NCBI GenBank assembly: GCA_947630835.1
Contig: CANRIZ010000019.1
Location: 1 to 49,017 of the forward strand
Direction: 5' to 3'
DNA: 49,017 nt
Source: an uncultured Clostridia bacterium
Lineage (GTDB): Bacteria; Bacillota; Clostridia; Oscillospirales; Acutalibacteraceae
The notes beneath the pieces are model-generated. The model saw nothing but the letters and a program-made list of their open reading frames with translations. It was not told the DNA's origin and ran no database searches. Shown one piece after another: positions 26,844-33,452 of this stretch (within the stretch, counting starts at the first letter, position 1; each line of letters begins with the position of its first letter). A program made the translations under genes and the position numbers.

Positions 26844-27090
26844 AACATAACAGGAAAATGTTGCGTTTTCGCTTAAAAATTCAAAAACAGTTTGGTAACA
26901 ACAGAATTTCAAAATACCGACAATTTTTAACTGCGATGTAATGGGACGTTAAGTGCCGGGCATAATTTCAAGGGCGCATTTATCCTTTGCAATGGGGCGC
27001 TGCCAACCGTACCGTGATATAATTGTCGGATTGTATATGTATAGCTTGACAACGCCAAGCGAAACAAGCATATCTAAAGAAAAAATATGA
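26844..27090 (+). ncRNA. candidate non-coding RNA with nested long-range pairing
   Basis: No ORF of note. Nested complementary segments: CCGACAATT (26917-26925) with AATTGTCGG (27021-27029), GGCA (26959-26962) with TGCC (27001-27004), GCGC (26974-26977) with GCGC (26997-27000), and ATT (26978-26980) with AAT (26991-26993). A later hairpin pairs ATAGCTTG with CAAGC-AT near 27041-27074. It starts at promoter copy 2 and has no clear terminator before the next promoter at 27159. RNA class not recognised. Confidence 0.4.
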
Positions 27091-27158
27091 TTTACGGGGC
27101 TTTTCCTATCTGATAATAATATTTATAATAATTTTTAGCTGTTTTGCACAAAAAAGTA

Positions 27159-27218
27159 TTGACAAATCATTAAATATATTGTACAATATGCTCAAGAAAG
27201 AAAAACAATTTTCTTTCT
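27159..27218 (+). promoter_or_regulatory. promoter of the two-TM protein, with inverted repeat at the transcript start
   Basis: TTGACA (27159-27164) and TACAAT (27182-27187), spacer 17 nt. The predicted start near 27194 coincides with AGAAAGAAAA-ACAA-TTTTCTTTCT (27195-27218), a perfect 10-bp inverted repeat. It could act as an operator or as a 5' stabilising hairpin. Confidence 0.65.
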
Positions 27219-27279
27219 CGCTTAAATCAGATAAACAATAAAATATTAAAACACATTTAAACTTGAAAGGAGTTTTGTC

Positions 27280-27723
27280 ATGAACTTAACTAAAGAAAAA
27301 ATAATTGAAGAAATTTCAGAAAAACCTATTTATGATATCAGCAACGAATCAGCAACCGCTGCCGCTAAAGATATTAATTTTACAAAGTGCCGTAAATATA
27401 GTCCAATTCATTATAAAACCAGATATGCGATTATAAAGAAAAAAGTTGAAACATTTGATAACGACAGTGATAAAATTGCATATCTCAATTGCTTGCAGAC
27501 AATTTATAAATCACTGTCAAATTATGATTTTATTGATATATCCCTAATTTTTATATCGGGTGGATGTTTAGGTGTTTCGGTTTTTGAAAATAATGTACTA
27601 TATAAAATTATATCGCTTATAATTTTTATAGCTTTAGTTTCAATTAAATCATATATAACAAGCACAAGGAAATGGGATTTTTACAATAGCATATTTGAAC
27701 ATATAAAAGATGAAATAAAATAA
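27280..27723 (+). CDS. hypothetical membrane protein, two TM helices
   Basis: 147 aa, not recognised. The N-terminal ~90 residues are charged and soluble. Two hydrophobic helices follow (IDISLIFISGGCLGVSVF about 91-108, and LYKIISLIIFIALVSIKSYI about 115-134), with a short cytoplasmic tail. This layout resembles small SLATT-like two-TM proteins, but I cannot confirm that. AT-rich codon use differs from the flanking core genes, suggesting acquisition. AAAGGAG ribosome binding site 8 nt before ATG. The gap 27724-27864 after it shows nothing recognisable. Confidence 0.6.
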   Translation: MNLTKEKIIEEISEKPIYDISNESATAAAKDINFTKCRKYSPIHYKTRYAIIKKKVETFDNDSDKIAYLNCLQTIYKSLSNYDFIDISLIFISGGCLGVSVFENNVLYKIISLIIFIALVSIKSYITSTRKWDFYNSIFEHIKDEIK

Positions 27724-27864
27724 TTGTTCTAAAATCGGAAGTTTATCCCTTGAACCTTGACCTTTTTGTCCGTTTCAAAGAAATTTCCCCTGACAGGAGG
27801 ACTTGCCCTTTGTAAAAGACGGGCGAAGATTTATAATTCTTATGCTGTTAAAACAGTATCTCCA

Positions 27865-27898
27865 AAATTAAAGCGGCTTCAAAAGAGGCCGCTTTTTT
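27865..27898. terminator. terminator hairpin, second copy of the 31-bp repeat, between convergent genes
   Basis: AAAGCGGC/GCCGCTTT hairpin followed by TTT on the plus strand and preceded by an AATTTT-type sequence for the minus strand. The 31 bp 27865-27895 equal 24157-24187. It lies just past the stop codon of the minus-strand DUF6472-like gene. Confidence 0.8.
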
Positions 27899-27902
27899 GC
27901 GT

Positions 27903-28094
27903 TTAATTCTGTTTTTCGACAATTTTGTACTCGTCGTACGGGTTATAGTAGGGACATTCAAAATCGGAACAGCTTAAAAATCTCGCCGTTTCGTCCTCGT
28001 CAAGGTCTATTTCACAGCTGTAACAGTCGTAGTCCTCGTCGTAAATATAGTAAGCGCAGCATTCGCATTGCGTAAGCTTCTTTTTTTGAGCCAT
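27903..28094 (-). CDS. small Cys-rich acidic protein, DUF6472-like
   Basis: 63 aa: MAQKKKLTQCECCAYYIYDE, then eleven acidic residues in the middle, six cysteines in CxxC, CYSC and SDFECPYYNPYDEY. The pattern fits DUF6472, a small clostridial family with no known role, presumably a zinc knuckle. ATG 28094 follows GGAAAGC; a longer frame from 28145 would start in the upstream gene. It lies 2 nt after the FAD oxidoreductase stop, last in a three-gene operon. Confidence 0.72.
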   Translation of the reverse strand: MAQKKKLTQCECCAYYIYDEDYDCYSCEIDLDEDETARFLSCSDFECPYYNPYDEYKIVEKQN

Positions 28095-28096
28095 AT

Positions 28097-29647
28097 TCAG
28101 CTTTCCTTTTCCTCGTGGTATTCTTTTTCGGTGTTGACGTTCCAAATATTCGCCTTGTCGCTTTTTCCCGTAATTATGTTGCTTACCGTTTCAAAAGCGG
28201 TCATCATAGAATGATCCATATTGTTATATCTGTGCTGACCGTTCCTGCCGACGCAGTAAAGGTTTTCAAAGCCGTTAAGGTAATTGATAACCTCGGGCAA
28301 ATCCTTGTAGCTGTCAAAATAGGCGGGATATGCTTTTGCCACCCTTTCCCTGTGATAATCGAGCAGCTTTGTTTCGCAGTCCGCAACGCCGATTTTTTTA
28401 AGCTCGGAAAACGCGAAATCAACGCATTTTTTCTCGTCCATATTCCAAAAATCGTCGCCCTCGCAGCAAAAATATTCAAGCCCCAACCATACGGTGTTGT
28501 TAATATCCTTTATAAGATAAGGCGACCAGTTGTTGAAAATCTGTATCCTGCCGAGCTTTACGCCCTTGTCCTGAACGTATATCCAACAATCGGGAACAAT
28601 ATCGGAAATTGTTTTTATATCCGTTTCGTTTTTAAGAGCAAGCCTGTCGACGAGCAGACCGACCGTTACGAAATCTCTGTAGGGCAGACCGTTTGCAATT
28701 TCCTTTATATTTTCGGGAACGTCCGCGCCCTCAAAGGCGTTTATCAAATCCTTTATCGGCATCGACGAGATAAATATATCGGCGGGATATTCCCTGCCGC
28801 CTGCCGAAACGGACTTTATTTTGCCGTCAAGCAGGTTAATTTTATCCGCCTGCGAATTAAAAACGATTTTTCCGCCGAGTCTTGTAAATTCCTGCGCCGC
28901 CGTTTCCCAAAGCTGACCCGGGCCGAACTTCGGGTACTTAAATTCCTCTATCAGGGAGGCTTCGGAGCTTGCGCTTTTTGAAGAAAACAGCTTTGAAGCG
29001 GCGTTTTTAAGCACTTCTTTAATTGAAATTCCCTTTACCCTTTGCGCGCCCCAATCGGCGGATATTTCGCAGGGGCGTCTGCCCCAGAGCTTTTCGGTGT
29101 ATCCCTCAAAAAACATAGAATAAAGCTCTTTGCCGAAGCGGTTGATATAAAAATTTTCAAGCGAGGTTTCCTCTTTTTTGTCAACCACAGCGTGAAGATA
29201 GCTGAAACCCGATTTCAAAGTCCTTGTAAAACCGAGATTTAATATAGTCTGCATTTTAAGAGAAACGGGATAGTCGAAGAATTTGTTAAGGTAATAAATT
29301 CTCGAAATTCTCTGCCTTAAAAGCATAACCCTGTCGTCGTTTTCGGGGTTCGGGCCGTTTTTTGAAAGCGACTTTTGGCGGCAAAGCAGCTTGTCGTCGT
29401 ACGAGGGAGCGCCCTGCATTTTCAAAAGGCTTTCCCACCATTCGTTGACCCTTTCGTCCTTTGAAAAAAAGCGATGGCCGCCCAAATCCATACAGTTGCC
29501 GTTATGCCTTACGGTTGCGGAAATTCCGCCCGCCCTGCCGCTTTTCTCAAGCAAGGTAACAGAGTAGTTGCCGCCGCCTTTTCTCAAAAGCTCAAGCCCG
29601 GCGGTAAGCCCTGCCGGACCTGCGCCGATAATCAACACTTCCCGCAT
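28097..29647 (-). CDS. FAD-dependent NAD(P)-binding oxidoreductase, UDP-galactopyranose mutase/amine oxidase superfamily
   Basis: 516 aa. The N-terminal dinucleotide motif IIGAGPAGLTAG (residues about 6-17) and the EKSGRAGGISATV FAD motif are clear, then DLGGHRFFS. The region LYSMFFEGYTEKLWGRRPCEI is typical of UDP-galactopyranose mutase-like and protoporphyrinogen-oxidase-like proteins. Near the C-terminus YCVGRNGQHRYNNMDHSM matches the substrate/FAD end in this group. The real substrate is unknown; a cell-surface sugar role is likely. ATG 29647 follows AAGGAGA; an open frame upstream to 29692 is rejected. Confidence 0.8.
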   Translation of the reverse strand: MREVLIIGAGPAGLTAGLELLRKGGGNYSVTLLEKSGRAGGISATVRHNGNCMDLGGHRFFSKDERVNEWWESLLKMQGAPSYDDKLLCRQKSLSKNGPNPENDDRVMLLRQRISRIYYLNKFFDYPVSLKMQTILNLGFTRTLKSGFSYLHAVVDKKEETSLENFYINRFGKELYSMFFEGYTEKLWGRRPCEISADWGAQRVKGISIKEVLKNAASKLFSSKSASSEASLIEEFKYPKFGPGQLWETAAQEFTRLGGKIVFNSQADKINLLDGKIKSVSAGGREYPADIFISSMPIKDLINAFEGADVPENIKEIANGLPYRDFVTVGLLVDRLALKNETDIKTISDIVPDCWIYVQDKGVKLGRIQIFNNWSPYLIKDINNTVWLGLEYFCCEGDDFWNMDEKKCVDFAFSELKKIGVADCETKLLDYHRERVAKAYPAYFDSYKDLPEVINYLNGFENLYCVGRNGQHRYNNMDHSMMTAFETVSNIITGKSDKANIWNVNTEKEYHEEKES

Positions 29648-29660
29648 TGTATTTCTCCTT

Positions 29661-30263
29661 TTATTTCTTGCTCCAGAATATGTAATCGGCAACCAGAACA
29701 GCCCTCGAAAAGGAAGCCTCGGCGGCGTCTATTTTAACGGGCGGAGCAATTAAAAAGTATTCGCCGTTTGCAACGCTTTCAAGATTAAGCCCTTCGAGTA
29801 TGGCTATGTTCCTGCTGAGCAACGCTCTGTGCGCCGTTCCGTTTGAATCGGCGGCTTCAATGCTTGTGCCGTCCGTTCCCACAAGCTCATATCCCAGGTA
29901 CGAGAGGGATTCTGCGGCTGTTTCGTGCAAAAAAGCCTTGCCCTTTGATTTTATAAGTATTCTTTTACATTCTCTCGGAAAGCAGTCCTCAACGAGTCTG
30001 CCGGTAATCATACCAGCCGAAACCTCGATAACGCGGCAAGGGCCGATAAACTTTTCCAAATCGCAGCTGCCTATTGAGCCGCCGTCCGGAATAAAATGCG
30101 ACGGGGCGTCAACGTGGGTGCCGTTGTGAAGACAGGCGCTTATACTGCTTAAACTGTAAGCGGATTGCGGCGAGATTTCCCTGACCCGTGTAAGCTCGGG
30201 AATCGGGTCGCCCTCAAAAACCTCTGCCGTAAGCAAATCGTTGGAAATATCAATAATTTTCAT
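29661..30263 (-). CDS. cyclase family protein (kynurenine formamidase-like hydrolase)
   Basis: 200 aa. The metal-binding signature HNGTHVDAPSHF (residues about 46-57) and a later GTDGTSIEAADSNGTAH region (about 130-146) define the cyclase/KynB-like amidohydrolase fold, which uses divalent metal. Many members act on unknown amides or lactones. ATG 30263 has AGGAGGG 8 nt before it. First gene of the operon, 13 nt before the FAD oxidoreductase, so both may modify the same metabolite. Confidence 0.85.
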   Translation of the reverse strand: MKIIDISNDLLTAEVFEGDPIPELTRVREISPQSAYSLSSISACLHNGTHVDAPSHFIPDGGSIGSCDLEKFIGPCRVIEVSAGMITGRLVEDCFPRECKRILIKSKGKAFLHETAAESLSYLGYELVGTDGTSIEAADSNGTAHRALLSRNIAILEGLNLESVANGEYFLIAPPVKIDAAEASFSRAVLVADYIFWSKK

Positions 30264-30333
30264 ATTTAACCCTCCTGTTCTTTCACACAAGTCTATTATA
30301 ACAAACAGACAATATATGTCAATTAACGATATG

Positions 30334-31356
30334 TTAATTATTGTCCATAATCTCGGAGATTATCCTGTGTTTAAGCGTTTTGTCAAAGTATTCGTTCTGT
30401 ATGTCAAAAATAAGCTCGGTAATCGCATTGTGCGTTTCAAAAACGTCGTACATGGAGAAGACGGTTTTGCCTATATAGTCGTCAATTTGTTCGTCGTTAA
30501 GGTTCATACGGAATTTAACGCTTTCGGGGAGCTTTGCTTTTAAAAAACGCTCGGTATGTATTTCTCCCGACTGAACATACGGCAGAAAATGATAATCGTT
30601 ATCGCTTAAAAACGCAAGCGAAAGCGCAGGCACGCAAAGATGCTCGGGTTCTCCGGTAAGCGAGCAGTTAAAAACGGCCGCGTCGCAGCCCAACTGCACA
30701 AAAGCCTCGCCGAGCCCCGAAATGAGCATTGATTTTGCGCATTTCAGGTTGCCCGTAACCGTATATATGCGGCTGCATTCCTCAAAAACGGTTTCATACA
30801 GACTGTGAACGCCCCAAGCGGTTATGCTCGATATTGAACGGATAAGCCTTTTGCCCGTTTCGCCCAAGGGTGTAATGCCGTTTCTGCCGATAAAGCGAAG
30901 TATATAGTTTAATATTTTCGGCTTGCTTATGTATTTTAAACTCATACGTTCGTTTTCCCTTTGAAGTATCGCGGCGGAATTTTTCTCTTTTGCCGCCCGT
31001 GAAAGCGTTTTGTATTTGCTCCTTTCAAGCTTTGCAAGCCGTTCTGCGGGCAGCTGCGCGCCGCACAGCTTGTCAATGTCGATTATTTTATTTTCCCCCG
31101 GCGGTAAATCGAGATATTCTCCGTCGCAGATAAGAATATTTTTTCCCTTTATATATACGCAGGCAAGCTCTTCATAGTTAAAGGGCGATAAAAATTTTTC
31201 GCAGGTAAATCCCTGCTCGGAGGCTTTGTTTACGGCTTCATAAAGCAGTTTGCTTTTTATTAAAGGACAGCTTCCCTTTAATACGAAGGCGTTTATTTCC
31301 TTTTCTTGCGTTTGCAGAATACTTTGTATGCTCTGAGAAGTAAAAAAGTATTTCAT
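30334..31356 (-). CDS. tandem P-loop-like protein with degenerate Walker A motifs (PRK06851-like)
   Basis: 340 aa made of two similar halves. Each starts with a Walker A-like GxxxxxKS lacking the second glycine: GSCPLIKS (28-35) and GNLKCAKS (202-209). Each then has a helix, a Cys/Phe strand with a Pro (FLSPFNYEEL; VFNCSLTGEPEHL) and a hydrophobic strand (ACVYIKGKNILICD; ALSLAFLSDNDYHFL). This pattern recalls the PRK06851 nucleotide-kinase-like family of Firmicutes (about 360 aa), whose members normally have intact GTGKS loops. Nucleotide binding is therefore doubtful here. Separate from the operon downstream by 70 nt. Role unknown. Confidence 0.6.
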   Translation of the reverse strand: MKYFFTSQSIQSILQTQEKEINAFVLKGSCPLIKSKLLYEAVNKASEQGFTCEKFLSPFNYEELACVYIKGKNILICDGEYLDLPPGENKIIDIDKLCGAQLPAERLAKLERSKYKTLSRAAKEKNSAAILQRENERMSLKYISKPKILNYILRFIGRNGITPLGETGKRLIRSISSITAWGVHSLYETVFEECSRIYTVTGNLKCAKSMLISGLGEAFVQLGCDAAVFNCSLTGEPEHLCVPALSLAFLSDNDYHFLPYVQSGEIHTERFLKAKLPESVKFRMNLNDEQIDDYIGKTVFSMYDVFETHNAITELIFDIQNEYFDKTLKHRIISEIMDNN

Positions 31357-31444
31357 AAAATCCCCTCCCCGAATAGTTTATTCCGAAATCGCCCCTGTCG
31401 ATACAATATATTATGTTCAAAAATACAAAAATTTACTGTTTTGT

Positions 31445-31473
31445 TTGACATATCGGCGGCGGAGGAGTATAAT
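31445..31473 (+). promoter_or_regulatory. promoter of fba
   Basis: Perfect TTGACA (31445-31450) and TATAAT (31468-31473) with a 17-nt spacer: a strong housekeeping sigma promoter, as expected for a glycolytic gene. The leader is about 36 nt. Confidence 0.85.
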
Positions 31474-31515
31474 ATCAGCGTCGATTTATAAAAAATACTC
31501 AAGGAGTGAAAAAAT

Positions 31516-32451
31516 ATGCCATTGGTAACAACAACGGAAATGTTCAAAAAAGCTTATGAGGGCGGCTACGCCATCGGCGCTTTTAACGTAAACAATATGG
31601 AAATTATACAGGGTATTACAAGGGCCGCAAAAAAGCTTGACGCCCCGGTAATTCTCCAGGTATCGGCAGGCGCAAGGAAATACGCTTCCCACGGTTATCT
31701 TGTAGCTATGGTTAAGGCGGCGGCTGAGGAAACAGGACTCCCCATAGCGCTCCATCTTGACCACGGCCCGGATTTTGAAACCTGCAAGGCCTGCATAGAC
31801 GGCGGCTTCACCTCCGTTATGATTGACGGAAGCTCTTTACCCTACGAGGAAAACGTTGCGCTTACGAAGATGGTTGTGGAGTATGCGCATGCTCACGGCG
31901 TAGTTGTCGAGGGCGAGCTTGGAACGCTTGCCGGCGTTGAGGACGAGGTAGTTGTGGAGGAAGGTCACGAATCCTACACAAACCCCGACCAGGTGTTCGA
32001 TTTCGTTACAAGAACGGGCGTTGATTCCCTTGCAATAGCTATAGGAACATCGCACGGCGCATACAAATTCAAGCCCGGTCAGAAGCCTCAGCTTCGCTTC
32101 GACATTTTGGAGGAGGTTGAAAGAAGACTTCCCGGCTTCCCGATAGTTCTCCACGGCGCAAGCTCCGTAAATCAGGAACATATTAAGATGATTAACGAGT
32201 TCGGCGGCAAGATGCCCGACGCTATCGGTATTCCCGAGGATATGCTCCGCAAGGCGGCTTCCATGGCGGTTTGCAAAATAAACGTTGACTCCGACATTCG
32301 TATTGCAATGACTGCCGCGGTCAGAAAGCATTTTGCCGAAAATCCCGCCGATTTTGACCCGAGAAAGTATCTTACTCCGGCAAGGAACGCCATTGAGGAG
32401 GTCGTTTCGCATAAAATCGAGACGGTTCTCGGCTGCGGCGGAAAGGCTTGA
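31516..32451 (+). CDS. fba: class II fructose-bisphosphate aldolase
   Basis: 311 aa, cleaves fructose 1,6-bisphosphate in glycolysis with zinc. Metal ligands are in LHLDHGPD (His about 84) and the later HGA segment VLHGASSV (about 212-219). ELGTLAGVEDE (about 133-143) and KINVDSDIRIA carry the catalytic and phosphate-binding parts. The length fits the FbaA/GatY-KbaY group, and the hexose-bisphosphate role is the default for a strong single-gene promoter; a tagatose substrate is not excluded. AAGGAGTG ribosome binding site. Confidence 0.92.
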   Translation: MPLVTTTEMFKKAYEGGYAIGAFNVNNMEIIQGITRAAKKLDAPVILQVSAGARKYASHGYLVAMVKAAAEETGLPIALHLDHGPDFETCKACIDGGFTSVMIDGSSLPYEENVALTKMVVEYAHAHGVVVEGELGTLAGVEDEVVVEEGHESYTNPDQVFDFVTRTGVDSLAIAIGTSHGAYKFKPGQKPQLRFDILEEVERRLPGFPIVLHGASSVNQEHIKMINEFGGKMPDAIGIPEDMLRKAASMAVCKINVDSDIRIAMTAAVRKHFAENPADFDPRKYLTPARNAIEEVVSHKIETVLGCGGKA

Positions 32452-32481
32452 CGGGACTCAACCCGTTTTAATATGAAATTT

Positions 32482-32513
32482 AAGCCCCTGTTCAGTACAG
32501 GGGCTTTTTTATG
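32482..32513 (+). terminator. terminator of fba
   Basis: AAGCCCCTGT-TCAGT-ACAGGGGCTT followed by TTTTAT: a perfect 10-bp stem with a T run. It also lies just past the end of the convergent AraC-type gene. Confidence 0.9.
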
Positions 32514-32517
32514 CCGT

Positions 32518-33306
32518 TTAATATTTGATTTTTCTGAATTTATTTGGGCAAAAGCCCGTTTCCTTTTTAAAAAAGCAAATAAAATTCGACGCGCTGTTGA
32601 AGCCCGTTTTATAGGCTATGATTTCCACCGAATCGTCGCTTTGCTTTAAAAGCTGTTTTGCCTTGTCAAGGCGAACGCCGAGCAGATAATTGTACGGGGA
32701 AAATCCCGTGTTTTCTTTAAAATACTTGGAAAAATGCGACACGCTCATATATATTTCGCTTGCAATATCGGATATTGAAATGTCCCGAAAGTAATTTGAA
32801 GCGATAAATTCCTTGGCTTTTTCGATTCTTTCGGATTTGCCTTTGCCGCCCGATTCGTTTGCCTGACCGATACAGCAGAGCATAGTATATATTTCTTTTG
32901 AAATTTCATATTCGCTTTTATTGAGCCGTATGCCGTTTATTGCGTTTTGAATATGCTCGGCGGCTTCCGGACAGCATTTTATTTTTTGCCCCTTTTCGCT
33001 TGCAAGCGCGCGGAACAATTCGTAGGAGCTGCCGCCGTCAAAATGAATCCACAAAGTATGAGCCTTGATTTTGGCATAATATTTATGCGCTTTACAGCAG
33101 TCAATCAGCAGAAGCTCGTCTTTTTTTGCTTCAAGCTTAACGCCTCCGTTTTCCATAGCTATACAGCCTTCAAGAACATAAAGCGCAAGTATGCTGTCAT
33201 AGCGTTCCCTTTCAACGCAGTATTTACTTGTGCAAAAGAACTCCCCTGCCGCTATTGGGTAGTAAAGCAGATTTTTGGCGTTATGAGAAAATGTGTAAAA
33301 ATACAT
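32518..33306 (-). CDS. AraC/XylS-family transcriptional regulator
   Basis: 262 aa. A cupin-like sensor (residues about 10-140, with YYAKIKAHTLWIHFDG) precedes the C-terminal double helix-turn-helix: ISISDIASEIYMSVSHFSKYFKENTGFSPYNYL, then EIIAYKTGFNSASNFICFFKKETGFCPNKFRK. I prefer ATG 33306, where AAAAGGG lies 7 nt upstream. An ATG at 33345 has no ribosome binding site but cannot be excluded. Divergent from the DUF5107-GH2 operon, the probable target, with a palindrome between them. Confidence 0.9.
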   Translation of the reverse strand: MYFYTFSHNAKNLLYYPIAAGEFFCTSKYCVERERYDSILALYVLEGCIAMENGGVKLEAKKDELLLIDCCKAHKYYAKIKAHTLWIHFDGGSSYELFRALASEKGQKIKCCPEAAEHIQNAINGIRLNKSEYEISKEIYTMLCCIGQANESGGKGKSERIEKAKEFIASNYFRDISISDIASEIYMSVSHFSKYFKENTGFSPYNYLLGVRLDKAKQLLKQSDDSVEIIAYKTGFNSASNFICFFKKETGFCPNKFRKIKY

Positions 33307-33371
33307 ATGCGAGCCCTTTTTAAGCCCGTTTCCCGTAATTTCCATAATAAATATAATAAGATTTCTAAATT

Positions 33372-33417
33372 TTTTGATAAAATATCAAAACAAATCTTAC
33401 GATAATAATAGTATAAT
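33372..33417 (+). promoter_or_regulatory. promoter/operator of the DUF5107-GH2 operon
   Basis: The -10 TATAAT is at 33412-33417, with no good -35 box 17 nt before it. A perfect palindrome TTTTGATA-AAA-TATCAAAA (33372-33390) lies immediately upstream of the missing -35 position. That is the pattern expected for an activator-dependent promoter, here presumably bound by the divergent AraC-type protein. Confidence 0.55.
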
Positions 33418-33452
33418 AAAGACAAATTTATGTCAAGGGGAGTTGCTTCAAA

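Noticed and set aside
24196-27900. Transposon or prophage in the accessory island
   Set aside because: No transposase, integrase, recombinase or terminal inverted repeats found; only short palindromes and duplicated terminators.
28115-28981. 288-codon plus-strand frame over the FAD oxidoreductase
   Set aside because: Antisense to a gene with clear Rossmann and FAD motifs; no ribosome binding site.
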